Shown here: positions 34,820 through 43,245 of the stretch, one piece after another
How positions within the stretch are numbered: position 1 is the stretch's first letter
Layout of the letters: each line of letters opens with the position of its first letter
From: Comamonas sp.
GTDB taxonomy: Bacteria; Pseudomonadota; Gammaproteobacteria; Burkholderiales; Burkholderiaceae_C
Direction of reading: 5' to 3'
DNA length: 64,000 nucleotides
NCBI GenBank assembly: GCA_015478895.1
Contig: JADMKK010000041.1
Span: 186,001-250,000 of the forward strand
Made by a program: the position numbers and the translations under genes
Notes under the pieces: model-generated
Seen by the model: the letters and a program-made list of their open reading frames with translations, nothing else
The model's database searches: none
Told to the model about the DNA's origin: nothing

Positions 34820-36259
34820 TTACAGCGCGCTGGCCTTGTAGACGCCGGGCGTGGGCTCACCCGTGACTTCCAGCACGCCCACGGCGCCCTTGCCGGTGCG
34901 TGACAGCGCGTGGTCCACCAGCAGATAACTACCGGGGTGGTCGACCTTGAGCTCGACAATCGCCGCGCCGCCGGGCGCCACCAGCGTGGTCTGCACGCTG
35001 TGCTTGATGGTGTTGAGTGCCGCTTCGCTGTAGACCTTGTCAAACACCTCGCCAATCACGTGGAAGGACGAGATCTTGTTGGGCCCACCGACGCCAAAGT
35101 AGATGCGCACGGTCTCGCCCACCTGGGCCTGCATCTTGTGCGTTTTGCTCAGGGCGCCCACGGCACCGTTGAAGACGTAGTAGCTGGGCAGCTCATCGGA
35201 CATTTTTTGCAGGTCCACCTCCTGGTGCACCTTGGCGCCAATCGGGCGCTGGGTGTACATATCGCCCTGCATCACATAGAACTCGCGATCCACCTTGGGC
35301 AGGCCTTGCTCGGGTTCGACCAGGATCATTCCGTACATGCCGGCAGCAATGTGCTGGGGCACCAATGGCGTGGCGCAGTGGTACACAAACAGGCCGGCAT
35401 GCATGGCCTTGAAGGTGATGGTTTTTTCCTGGCCGGGCGCCACCTGGGTGTGCTGGCCGCCGCCATGGCCACCGGTCACGGCATGCAGGTCGATGGAGTG
35501 AATCGCCTTGCTGTCCTTGGCGTTGGCCAGCGTCAGCTCGATGGTGTCGCCCTGGCGGGCGCGCAGCATGGGGCCGGGCACCTGGCGGTTGAAGGTCCAG
35601 TAGGTGAAGCTGGTGTCGTCATCGAGCTTGCCGGACAGCTCCACGGTTTCCAGACGCACCTTGTGCACCTGTGGGCCGGGGGCCGCGGTGAGCTGGGGCA
35701 CCTGGTTGGGGTCGGCGGCAATGCTCACGGCGTTGGCGTTGGCACTCTTGAGCGGCACGCTCATGGGGGTGTACAGGGCCAGCGCAGCATCGTTGGCGGT
35801 GTCGCGCGCGCTCTGGGCCGTCTGCGCATCACCCGTGACCTTGATGGTGCCAAACATGCCGACCTGGCGGTGGCCGGGGACCGAGCAGTAGTACTGGAAT
35901 TCACCAGCCTTGCCGGCCTTGAAACGTACGGTCTGTTTGGCGTCGGCGCTGAACTTGCCCGAGGACACGCCCAGCTCATCGATGATGAGGTCATGCTCGG
36001 CGCCTTCGCCGCTGTGCAGCTCGATCTCCACGCTGTCGCCTGCCGCGACATTCAGCGTGGGGTTGACGACACCTTTATCGTCCACATAGACCATCTTGCC
36101 GTCCACCACGTTGGTGTGCAGCACAAAGCGCTTGACGGATTGCTGTGCGGCCGCCTTGGTGGGGGCGGCCTGGGGCGCGGCCTGCGCCACCGGGGCGATG
36201 CCGGTAAGGGCCAGGGCGCACAGCGCTAAAGAGACAGCGGTCAGCGTGGGTTGTTTCAT
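34820..36259 (-). CDS. nirK: Copper-containing nitrite reductase with fused N-terminal cupredoxin domain
   Basis: A 479-residue periplasmic enzyme reducing nitrite to NO. A Sec signal (1-27) is followed by an extra cupredoxin domain (about 45-143) with its own type 1 copper set: His89, Cys125, His130, Met135. The NirK core then has type 1 ligands His254, Cys295, His303, Met308; type 2 ligands His259, His294, His450; and catalytic Asp257 and His400. Typical NirK is about 350-380 residues, so the added domain resembles the N-terminally extended Hyphomicrobium-type enzyme and may act as built-in electron donor. The start at 36259 (MKQPTLTAV) gives the signal peptide. First gene of the NorR-controlled operon. 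Confidence 0.96.
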   Translation of the reverse strand: MKQPTLTAVSLALCALALTGIAPVAQAAPQAAPTKAAAQQSVKRFVLHTNVVDGKMVYVDDKGVVNPTLNVAAGDSVEIELHSGEGAEHDLIIDELGVSSGKFSADAKQTVRFKAGKAGEFQYYCSVPGHRQVGMFGTIKVTGDAQTAQSARDTANDAALALYTPMSVPLKSANANAVSIAADPNQVPQLTAAPGPQVHKVRLETVELSGKLDDDTSFTYWTFNRQVPGPMLRARQGDTIELTLANAKDSKAIHSIDLHAVTGGHGGGQHTQVAPGQEKTITFKAMHAGLFVYHCATPLVPQHIAAGMYGMILVEPEQGLPKVDREFYVMQGDMYTQRPIGAKVHQEVDLQKMSDELPSYYVFNGAVGALSKTHKMQAQVGETVRIYFGVGGPNKISSFHVIGEVFDKVYSEAALNTIKHSVQTTLVAPGGAAIVELKVDHPGSYLLVDHALSRTGKGAVGVLEVTGEPTPGVYKASAL

Positions 36260-36306
36260 GGACAGGCTCCTGAAGTTGTGCGACATGCACCGTTGCCCAG
36301 AGCTAT

Positions 36307-36322
36307 GCATGGAACAGGCCAG
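36307..36322 (-). promoter_or_regulatory. Sigma-54 (-24/-12) promoter of nirK
   Basis: On the minus strand CTGGCCTGTTCCATGCA carries GG and GC separated by exactly ten bases, matching TGGCAC-N5-TTGCA. Transcription would start near 36296, about 37 bases before the nirK ATG. Confidence 0.82.
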
Positions 36323-36360
36323 AAAAAATCAAAATAAAAACAAGTGTTTACCTAGATCAA

Positions 36361-36373
36361 GGTCATAACTACC
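36361..36373. promoter_or_regulatory. NorR-binding site 1 (GGT-N7-ACC)
   Basis: GGTCATAACTACC matches the NorR enhancer consensus exactly. It is the closest of three sites to the nirK promoter, about 40 bases upstream of the -24 element. Confidence 0.8.
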
Positions 36374-36385
36374 TGCGGGAGATAG

Positions 36386-36398
36386 GGTGGAAAACACC
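36386..36398. promoter_or_regulatory. NorR-binding site 2 (GGT-N7-ACC)
   Basis: GGTGGAAAACACC is an exact match and extends to a 15-bp dyad (GGGT-N7-ACCC, 36385-36399), the best of the three. Confidence 0.83.
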
Positions 36399-36405
36399 CG
36401 AACAA

Positions 36406-36418
36406 GGTTGTTTTCACC
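36406..36418. promoter_or_regulatory. NorR-binding site 3 (GGT-N7-ACC), abutting the norR start codon
   Basis: GGTTGTTTTCACC is an exact match and ends at the base before the norR ATG, so NorR bound here would also limit its own gene. Confidence 0.78.
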
Positions 36419-37960
36419 ATGAATCCCTTACATGCTTTGCTGGTCACCGATCTGACCCTGGAGTTGCCCGTGGCCGTGCGTTTGCAGCGTCTGGTTGAGT
36501 TGCTGCGGCTGCACTTTGGCTGCGGTGCGGTGGCCCTGCTGCGCCTGGATACCGAGACACGCAGCCTGTGTCCCGTGGCGGTGGATGGGCTGTCCAGCGA
36601 TGCGCTGGGGCGGCGCTTTCCCCTGGCCGAACACCCACGCCTGGCCACGCTGATCCAGCGCGGCGGCGAGGTGGTGCGCTTTGCGCATGACAGCCCCTTG
36701 CCAGACCCGTATGACGGCCTGGTGCTGGAGCAGGTGGGCCAGCCCCTGGATGTGCACGACTGCATGGGGGTGATGCTGGATGTCGAGGGCCAGTGCTGGG
36801 GTGTGCTGACGTTGGATGCCTTGACAGTCGGCACCTTCGAGGGACGGGCTGTGCGCGATCTGCAAGCGCTGGTCCTGCTGGTTGAGGCTGCCATCCGTGT
36901 CACCCGCCTGGAGACCGTCCTGCGTGGCGCACGCCAGTCAGCCGGGGCGGTGGTCGAAGGTGTGGCCGCCCGCCCCGAGGGCGAGATCATTGGCGAGAGC
37001 AAGCCCTTGCAGCGCCTGCTGCAGGAGCTGCGCGTGGTGGCCGACACCGAGCTACCGGTACTGCTGCTCGGTGAGACCGGCGTGGGCAAGGAGCTGTTTG
37101 CGCGGCGCCTGCACCAGCTGTCACGCCGCAGCGCCAAGCCGTTGGTGCACGTGAACTGCGCGGCGTTGCCGGAGGCTCTGGCTGAAAGCGAATTGTTTGG
37201 CCATGTGCGCGGTGCTTTTTCAGGGGCCATTGCCGAGCGCGCTGGCCGCTTTGAAGCCGCAGAAGGGGGCACGCTGTTTCTGGATGAGGTGGGCGAGCTG
37301 CCCCTGTCCATTCAGGCCAAGCTGCTGCGGGCCTTGCAAAACGGAGAGATTCAGCGGCTGGGCGCAGACCGTCCGCGCAAGGTGAATGTGCGCATCATTG
37401 CGGCCACCAACCGCAACCTGAAAGAGCGCGTGCAGGAAGGCAGTTTCCGTGCAGATCTGTACCATCGTCTTTCGGTCTACCCCGTACCAATTCCGCCACT
37501 GCGTGAGCGTGGCAACGATGTGCTGCTGCTGGCTGGATTCTTTCTGGAGCTCAACCGTGCGCGTCTGGGGTTGCGCAGTTTGCGCCTGTCGATGGCGGCA
37601 GAAGATGCGCTGCACCGCTATGCATGGCCGGGCAATGTCCGCGAGCTGGAACACGTGGTTAGCCGTGCAGCGCTCAAAGCACTGAGCCATGGCGCACAGC
37701 GCAGTGACATTGTGACGCTGGAGGCAGACTGGCTGGGGCTGGATATTCAGTCGTTACCACTGGCAGCCGCTGTGTTGCACGCGCCCATGCTGGCCCCCGC
37801 CCCTTCCATGCGCGCCGTAGTGGACAGTGCGCAGCGCGAGGCCATTCGCTGGGCGCTGGATGCACACCGGGGGCAGTGGGCACAGGCTGCCCGTTCTCTG
37901 GATGTCGACCCCAGCAATCTGCACAAGCTGGCCAAGCGGCTGGGGCTCAAGACTGCCTAG
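36419..37960 (+). CDS. norR: NO-responsive sigma-54-dependent activator NorR
   Basis: A 513-residue enhancer-binding protein. The N-terminal GAF domain (to about 165) keeps the residues that hold the non-heme iron in E. coli NorR: Arg81, Asp96, Asp99 and an Asp near 133. The AAA+ domain has Walker A GETGVGKE (218-225) and GAFSGA (265-270), a Thr-to-Ser variant of the sigma-54-contact GAFTGA loop; Walker B follows (TLFLDEVGEL). The C-terminal Fis-type helix-turn-helix (WAQAARSLDVDPSNLHKLAKRLG) binds GGT-N7-ACC sites. It diverges from nirK and should activate it when NO binds the iron. Confidence 0.96.
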   Translation: MNPLHALLVTDLTLELPVAVRLQRLVELLRLHFGCGAVALLRLDTETRSLCPVAVDGLSSDALGRRFPLAEHPRLATLIQRGGEVVRFAHDSPLPDPYDGLVLEQVGQPLDVHDCMGVMLDVEGQCWGVLTLDALTVGTFEGRAVRDLQALVLLVEAAIRVTRLETVLRGARQSAGAVVEGVAARPEGEIIGESKPLQRLLQELRVVADTELPVLLLGETGVGKELFARRLHQLSRRSAKPLVHVNCAALPEALAESELFGHVRGAFSGAIAERAGRFEAAEGGTLFLDEVGELPLSIQAKLLRALQNGEIQRLGADRPRKVNVRIIAATNRNLKERVQEGSFRADLYHRLSVYPVPIPPLRERGNDVLLLAGFFLELNRARLGLRSLRLSMAAEDALHRYAWPGNVRELEHVVSRAALKALSHGAQRSDIVTLEADWLGLDIQSLPLAAAVLHAPMLAPAPSMRAVVDSAQREAIRWALDAHRGQWAQAARSLDVDPSNLHKLAKRLGLKTA

Positions 37961-37990
37961 CGTCTGACCTAGCTGCCACGCATTATTTAT

Positions 37991-38080
37991 AAAAGGAGCT
38001 ACATGCCCTTGCGTGGCTTATGTTTCAGATATAAAAGATACTGAAACATATAGCCTGCAAGGACATGTAGCTACTTTTTT
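37991..38080. repeat. Composite dispersed repeat forming a 40-bp imperfect hairpin
   Basis: The left arm (37991-38030, AGCTACATGCCCTTGC, GGCT, ATGTTTCA) is the imperfect complement of the right arm (38039-38080, TGAAACAT, AGCC, GCAAGGACATGTAGCT) around a short loop. T residues at the right end make it a plausible bidirectional terminator between convergent norR and the FAH-family gene. Arms share the GAGCTAC...GCCCTTG core of the dispersed repeat. Confidence 0.8.
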
Positions 38081-38110
38081 AATAATTCTGGGTGCTGGTT
38101 TGCAGCAAGT

Positions 38111-39049
38111 TCAGAACTGCCAGCGCACTTCGCCCAGCCCGTCAAAGCGCACAGCGACCAAGTCCCCAGCTTGCACTTCGGGGCAACCTGTCCAGGTGCC
38201 GGTCGTGACCACCGTGCCTGCTGCCACTGTGCCGTAGTGGGCCGTCACGTGCTGCAGCCAAGTCGCCAGTAACCAGGTCGGGTCTTGCAGGCTGTGGGTG
38301 CCGGTAAAGCGTTGGGCGGTGCCATCGTTGATTTGCAGCGTGGCTGTTTGCTGGCTCCAGTCATGGTTGCGCAGCGGCGCAAAATCTTGCCAGTGGCTGA
38401 GCGCCAGGCCGCCGTGGCACTGGCCGTCGGCCAGCAAAGTCAGTGCCGGGGCCTTGGTGCCCTCACGCCAGCGGCTGTCGACAAACTCGATGGCGACGGC
38501 ATAGGCATCCACCAGTGCGGCTGCAGTTTCGGGGGTCAGCGCGGCGGCTTGCTGCGCTGTCACGTCCTGGCCGATGCGCACAGCGATTTCGCCTTCTACA
38601 CCGCGCAGACTAAAGACTGGTGCGGGTGCCGGGGCGATGTCCACGCCGGCATGCACGCCGGGCTCTGGTAGCGGTGCGTGAATGAGCGTGGCAGTGCGGC
38701 TGGGGCCGCCAGACTTCCAGTAGCGCGGCACACTGCCTGCAGGCCACCATTTGCGTGCAATCGCCAAGGCGTTTTGTACGGCCCGTGCGTCAGCGGCATC
38801 GCGCAGCATGTAGGCCACATCTGCACCGTGCGCCACACGCTCGCCCAGCTTGTGGCACCACCACAGCGCATCGGCCACGGAGTAAGCGTCTTCGGGCAGC
38901 TCAGGGGCCACTTTGGGCCAGTCAGGCAGGATGTCCTCAGGGTCATCCTGCGCCAGCAGGTTTAATCCTAATGGAGGCTGATTGGCAAAGGGCGAGGGCG
39001 CCGTGGAGCAAGCGCCTGTAGCGCAATCTTTTTCAGAATGGGTCGACAT
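38111..39049 (-). CDS. Fumarylacetoacetate hydrolase-family protein
   Basis: A 312-residue protein of the FAH superfamily (2-keto-4-pentenoate hydratase / acylpyruvase fold). The C-terminal half shows the family metal-site pattern VEGEIAVRIG, then AIEFVDSRW and GLALSHW, and TTGTWTGCPEVQAGD near the end. Such enzymes hydrate or cleave C-C bonds of ketoacids. Length exceeds that of short FAH hydrolases because of a 60-residue N-terminal segment. The start is uncertain: ATG codons at 39049, 39058 and 39061 are in frame with no clear ribosome-binding site. No pathway partner is adjacent. Confidence 0.8.
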   Translation of the reverse strand: MSTHSEKDCATGACSTAPSPFANQPPLGLNLLAQDDPEDILPDWPKVAPELPEDAYSVADALWWCHKLGERVAHGADVAYMLRDAADARAVQNALAIARKWWPAGSVPRYWKSGGPSRTATLIHAPLPEPGVHAGVDIAPAPAPVFSLRGVEGEIAVRIGQDVTAQQAAALTPETAAALVDAYAVAIEFVDSRWREGTKAPALTLLADGQCHGGLALSHWQDFAPLRNHDWSQQTATLQINDGTAQRFTGTHSLQDPTWLLATWLQHVTAHYGTVAAGTVVTTGTWTGCPEVQAGDLVAVRFDGLGEVRWQF

Positions 39050-39389
39050 GCTCGCCATCATGGCGAACTGCAGAATTTTGCGCAGCAGAGCGTGCGGAGC
39101 CCGCACCGGGCTGACGGATTCCCTGCCCCATGCATCCGCTGCCTTGACCTTCTTGGTGCAAGGGTGGAGACGGGCTATTCGGTGGATTTGCCCACATGGT
39201 TAGGGCAGATTCTAGAAATTCAGACCATAAAAGAACAAAGCAATCAATGGTTTGTGTGGTTATGCGTGAAATTCATAACTATCCAAACAAGCGGCCTTGG
39301 ACAGTTGGACACGGGATGCGTACGCTCCAAAAGCTGATCGCGTGCAGCCTGTCGGGCCGCACAGGTCGGTGCAACTTTAAGAGGCCCCT
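39050..39389. other. Intergenic region upstream of glutamate dehydrogenase
   Basis: These 340 bases between divergent genes show no gene. An A+T-rich tract near 39210-39290 probably contains the gdhA promoter; AAGAGG at 39379-39384 is the gdhA ribosome-binding site. I see no riboswitch-like structure. Confidence 0.6.
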
Positions 39390-40697
39390 ATGTCTGTCCA
39401 TGATCATCCCGCGCACCTGCTGCCCCACGCTTTGCCTTCTTACCTCAATCCTGACGATGTAGGCCCCTGGGGCACTTACCTCCAGCAAGTTGACCGCGTC
39501 ACGCCTTACCTGGGCTCGCTGGCGCGCTGGGTGGAAACGCTCAAGCGGCCCAAGCGCATCCTGATCGTCGATGTGCCAATTGAGATGGACGATGGCTCCA
39601 TCGCCCACTTTGAGGGCTACCGCGTGCAGCACAACCTGAGTCGTGGCCCGGGCAAGGGCGGTGTGCGTTTTCACCAGGATGTGACGCTGTCTGAGGTGAT
39701 GGCGCTGTCAGCATGGATGTCGATCAAAAACGCGGCCGTCAACGTACCGTATGGCGGGGCCAAAGGCGGGATTCGAGTGGATCCGCGCAAGCTTTCCAAA
39801 GGGGAGCTGGAGCGCCTGACGCGCCGCTACACCAGCGAGATTGGTTTGCTCATCGGCCCGACCAAAGACATTCCGGCCCCCGATGTGAACACCAACGCCC
39901 AAACCATGGCGTGGATGATGGACACCTATTCCATGAACACGGGCTCCACAGCGACCGGCGTGGTGACCGGCAAGCCGGTGGATCTGGGCGGCTCGCTGGG
40001 CCGCGTGGAGGCCACAGGCCGCGGTGTATTTACCGTGGGCGTTGAGGCTGCCAAGCTGATCGGCCTGCCCATCGAGGGTGCGCGTTTGGCAGTGCAGGGT
40101 TTTGGCAATGTGGGCGGCACAGCCGGCAAGCTGTTTGCCGATGCCGGCGCCAAAGTGGTGGCCGTGCAAGATCACACGGGCAGTATCTACAACCCCGATG
40201 GGGTGGATGTTCCGGCGCTGCTGGAGCATGTGCGCAGCCAAGGCGGCGTCGGTGGATTTCCCGGTGCGCAAAGCATGGCCGCCGATGATTTCTGGGCCGT
40301 CAATTGCGACATCCTGATTCCCGCAGCGCTAGAAGGCCAGATCAACAAGGACAACGCCCATCGCATCCAGGCCAAGATGGTGATTGAAGGCGCCAACGGT
40401 CCCACCACGCCCGAGGCCGACGACATCCTGCACGACAAGGGCGTGCTGGTGCTGCCCGATGTGATTGCCAACGCAGGGGGCGTGACCGTCAGCTACTTTG
40501 AATGGGTACAGGATTTCTCCAGCTTCTTCTGGAGCGAAGACGAAATCAACGCCCGCCTGGTGCGCATCATGCAAGAAGCTTTCGCCGCTGTGTGGCAGGT
40601 GGCGCAGGAGAACAAGGTCAGCGTGCGCACGGCCACTTTCATCGTGGCGTGCCAGCGGATTTTGCATGCGCGTGAAATGCGCGGCTTGTATCCGTAA
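39390..40697 (+). CDS. gdhA: Glutamate dehydrogenase (Glu/Leu/Phe/Val dehydrogenase family)
   Basis: A 435-residue enzyme. [10 protein letters not shown] (about 89-98) and PYGGAKGGI (about 120-128) hold substrate lysines; [10 protein letters not shown] follows with the catalytic Asp, and GFGNVGG (about 233-239) is the nucleotide fold. It interconverts glutamate and 2-oxoglutarate plus ammonium in the cytoplasm. Cofactor preference (NAD or NADP) cannot be fixed by eye. The short hexameric form (about 430 residues) is typical of Burkholderiales. It is a single gene closed by a hairpin terminator. Confidence 0.96.
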   Translation: MSVHDHPAHLLPHALPSYLNPDDVGPWGTYLQQVDRVTPYLGSLARWVETLKRPKRILIVDVPIEMDDGSIAHFEGYRVQHNLSRGPGKGGVRFHQDVTLSEVMALSAWMSIKNAAVNVPYGGAKGGIRVDPRKLSKGELERLTRRYTSEIGLLIGPTKDIPAPDVNTNAQTMAWMMDTYSMNTGSTATGVVTGKPVDLGGSLGRVEATGRGVFTVGVEAAKLIGLPIEGARLAVQGFGNVGGTAGKLFADAGAKVVAVQDHTGSIYNPDGVDVPALLEHVRSQGGVGGFPGAQSMAADDFWAVNCDILIPAALEGQINKDNAHRIQAKMVIEGANGPTTPEADDILHDKGVLVLPDVIANAGGVTVSYFEWVQDFSSFFWSEDEINARLVRIMQEAFAAVWQVAQENKVSVRTATFIVACQRILHAREMRGLYP

Positions 40698-40721
40698 GTC
40701 GGTGTGCGAGCACCCCACCTG

Positions 40722-40745
40722 AAGCGGCCGCAAGGCCGCTTTTTT
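40722..40745. terminator. Bidirectional terminator after gdhA
   Basis: AGCGGCC-GCAA-GGCCGCT followed by T residues on the plus strand. It overlaps the stop codon of the convergent CitE-like gene. Confidence 0.85.
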
Positions 40746-41616
40746 ATGCGCTCAACGCTGCGCGCTGCTGTGCCCATGCGTGGCGGCGCAGCGTGCGCTG
40801 GGCCAGCAGCAGCACGGGGGCATCCACCATCTTGCCGTTGACCACACACACGCCGCCGTGGGCCGCTTCAATGGCTTGCACCACGGCCTGTGCGTGGGCG
40901 ACTTCAGTGTCAGTCGGGGAGAACACGCCATTGACCAGTGCCACCTGTGCCGGGTGAATGCACAGCTTGCCGCCAAAGCCCATGCGCTGGGCGCGGCGGG
41001 CGTCGCTTTCAATGCGGGCAGCGTCTTTGGTGTCCACGGTCACGCCGTCAATGGGCTGGGCCAGCTGAGCGCGGCGCGAGGCCATGACCAGCGCCATGCG
41101 TGTGGGCAGCAGCTCCATTTCATCCGCCGCGCATTGCACGCCCGCATCGACCTGAAAGTCCAGATGACCAAAGGCAATGCGCACCACTTGCGGGGCCGCT
41201 GCGAGCACATCCAGCGCATCCATGCCGGCCACGGTTTCCACCAGAGGCACGAGGGCACATGGTTGGCCTGCGGTCTGGGCGATGGCTTGCAGCACGCTCA
41301 CGCGCTCGGCCTTGGGCACCACGATCCCGGCAATGCCCGCATGCACCAGCGCTGCCGCTGCGGCGACGTCGCCGTGGTGCCATGCGGTCTCGGCGGCGTT
41401 GATGCGCACCAGCAGGCGTGCGCGCTGGGCCGCGTTGAGGTTTTGCACCGCCACGGCCAGCGCGGTACGGGCTTGCGCCTTGTCAGCAGGTGCTACGGCA
41501 TCTTCCCAGTCAGCAATCACCATGTCGGCGCTGCTGACCAAGGCTTTGAGCAGGCGGTCAGGCTGGTGGGCGGGAACAAACAGGAAAGTGGATGCGTGGT
41601 GCAGCAGTTCGCTCAT
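40744..41616 (-). CDS. HpcH/HpaI aldolase / citrate lyase beta-like protein (CitE family)
   Basis: A 290-residue TIM-barrel lyase. LFVPAHQPDRLLKAL (about 12-26) and ADMVIADWEDAVAPADKAQAR-type text (30-50) form the acyl-CoA site; PLVETVAGMDAL (about 143-154) holds the metal-binding Glu and GHLDFQVDAG the Asp. Homologues cleave citramalyl-CoA, malyl-CoA or related 3-hydroxyacyl-CoA to acetyl-CoA and a ketoacid. It is not part of a citrate lyase complex, since citD and citF are absent. The MmgE/PrpD gene 25 bases upstream and a MaoC-type hydratase gene nearby suggest a C5-dicarboxyl-CoA route. Confidence 0.88.
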   Translation of the reverse strand: MSELLHHASTFLFVPAHQPDRLLKALVSSADMVIADWEDAVAPADKAQARTALAVAVQNLNAAQRARLLVRINAAETAWHHGDVAAAAALVHAGIAGIVVPKAERVSVLQAIAQTAGQPCALVPLVETVAGMDALDVLAAAPQVVRIAFGHLDFQVDAGVQCAADEMELLPTRMALVMASRRAQLAQPIDGVTVDTKDAARIESDARRAQRMGFGGKLCIHPAQVALVNGVFSPTDTEVAHAQAVVQAIEAAHGGVCVVNGKMVDAPVLLLAQRTLRRHAWAQQRAALSA

Positions 41617-41641
41617 GGCAAGAAGGTGATGAAGGTAAAGG

Positions 41642-43006
41642 TCAGAGTGCCAGGCGCATTACACGGGGCCAGCGGGCGACTTGCCACAGCTGCTCTACGG
41701 CCAGCGTTGCCGCCTCGGGTGTGAGTGCGCCGCCGTAGGCGATTAGGCGCAGGGCTTTGGCGGTAATTTCGGTGCGGCTGAGCGTGTTGCCGGGGTCGCC
41801 CTTGGGCTCGTCCACACGGCCTGTCAGACAGTGGCCGTCTTGCGTGAGTACGGTGACTTTGCCAATCCAGCGCTGGGGGTAGGCGCTGTCCACTTCGGCG
41901 TCCAGCTCCATGCGGACACGGTCGCGCAAGGCTGCGGTGGTGGCGCTGTCAAAGTGCGCGTCAAACTCCGTCAGGCCGGCGTGGCCAAACTGCGCTGCCA
42001 GACCCAGCACCGTACCCATGGAAAATTTGCTCTGGTGCACGGTCGTCGGCACCACCACGGCGCCCAGTACGTCGATGGCGCCCTGGTGAACATGGCACGT
42101 GACGCTGGCAATGTCTTGCATCTGCACGCGGTGTTGCTGCATCACTTGCAGCAGCGCATCGGCGGCAGGGTGGGTGTGGCGGCAAGAGGCATGCCATTTG
42201 AAGCTGGTCTCGGCCGTCGCCCAGCGGGTGCCCAGACCATCAACCAGCTTGGCGGGGTCGGCGTCGGTGCTCATGCCGGCGGCCAGTCCTTGCGGGCCGG
42301 TGAAGATGTCTTGCGCACCGGTAAAGCCGTCCTGCGCCAGATAGGCGGCCATCAGGCCTGCACTGGCCGCATGCGCGGTGTGCAGTTGTTTGCTGTCCGC
42401 CGCCGTGCGCAAAAACTCCCACAGGCCCGCAGACTGGGTACCTGCCGAGCCCAGGGCATGCTGCATTTGCGCCGGGGTCAGGCCCAGCAGATTACCCACG
42501 GCAGCGGCAGCGGCCAAGGTGCCTGCGGTGGCGGTGGTGTGAAAAATCTTGTAGTGGCTGCGGCCCAGAAACTCGCCCACGCGAATGCCCACTTCGTAGC
42601 CTGCCACGCAGGCCGCCATCAACTGGCTGCCGCTGCTGCCCAGCGACTGGGCGACCGCGACCGCCGCCGGAAACACGACAGCGGCCGGGTGGAACACCGA
42701 GCCGTTGTGCACATCGTCCTGCTCCACCACGTGCGAGGCTGCGGCATTGGCCAGCGCTGCCATCATGGGCGAGCTGCTGCGCGGCAGCCCCAGCACTTCG
42801 CTGTCCCCGTGCGCAGGCCCTTGCGACAGGGCAAAACGCTGCAGGCTTTGCACCGCGCGCGCGTTGTAACCTGCAAGGGCCGAGCCGAACCAGTCCACCC
42901 ACAAATCTTCCGCCTTGGCTTGTACCTGCTGGGGAATCGCGTCCCAGCGCAGTGTTGCGGCAAATTCGGCCAGAGGGTGAACGGCGGGGGCGTGGGTGCT
43001 GCGCAT
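41642..43006 (-). CDS. MmgE/PrpD family protein
   Basis: A 454-residue protein of the family that includes 2-methylcitrate dehydratase and cis-aconitate decarboxylase. Conserved text: AAASHVVEQDDVHNGSVFHP (residues about 85-104), GYEVGIRVGEFLGRSHYK (about 128-145) with a substrate His, FKWHASCRHTHPAADALL (about 270-287). The start at 43006 (MRSTHAPAVHP) was chosen by conservation. Substrate is unknown; an isomerase, dehydratase or decarboxylase of a di/tricarboxylate is likely. It lies 25 bases before the CitE-like gene and is separated from the acyl-CoA dehydrogenase by a 239-base gap. Confidence 0.88.
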   Translation of the reverse strand: MRSTHAPAVHPLAEFAATLRWDAIPQQVQAKAEDLWVDWFGSALAGYNARAVQSLQRFALSQGPAHGDSEVLGLPRSSSPMMAALANAAASHVVEQDDVHNGSVFHPAAVVFPAAVAVAQSLGSSGSQLMAACVAGYEVGIRVGEFLGRSHYKIFHTTATAGTLAAAAAVGNLLGLTPAQMQHALGSAGTQSAGLWEFLRTAADSKQLHTAHAASAGLMAAYLAQDGFTGAQDIFTGPQGLAAGMSTDADPAKLVDGLGTRWATAETSFKWHASCRHTHPAADALLQVMQQHRVQMQDIASVTCHVHQGAIDVLGAVVVPTTVHQSKFSMGTVLGLAAQFGHAGLTEFDAHFDSATTAALRDRVRMELDAEVDSAYPQRWIGKVTVLTQDGHCLTGRVDEPKGDPGNTLSRTEITAKALRLIAYGGALTPEAATLAVEQLWQVARWPRVMRLAL

Positions 43007-43200
43007 GCGGTGTCTCTTGGAAGAGTGAAAGTGATCAGTGCCTGTGTTGTAGAGCAAGCCGCTGGCAGGCCATGGCTTGAAGGTGACACTGTCAGTTGCC
43101 TGTCAGTCAATAAAAACCAGAACTACAAAAAGAGAAGCTAGAAGCCGTTGTGAAAGCTTGACTTCAGTGCCTGTTGGCATTGAAGTTAAGGCTATCTCAC

Positions 43201-43233
43201 GGCATGGCGCTTCTGAAAAAGAAGCGCCATGCC
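43201..43233. terminator. Perfect 14-bp hairpin without T tract, downstream of an acyl-CoA dehydrogenase gene
   Basis: GGCATGGCGCTTCT and AGAAGCGCCATGCC around GAAAA. It follows the dehydrogenase stop codon by 12 bases. No T run follows on the minus strand, so it may be an mRNA-end stabiliser rather than a true terminator. Confidence 0.55.
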
Positions 43234-43245
43234 GGCTCACCTCAC

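Noticed and set aside
36347..36360. FNR/Dnr-type box near the nirK promoter
   Set aside because: Only one half (TTGAT on the minus strand) matches TTGAT-N4-ATCAA; the other half reads GTAAA.
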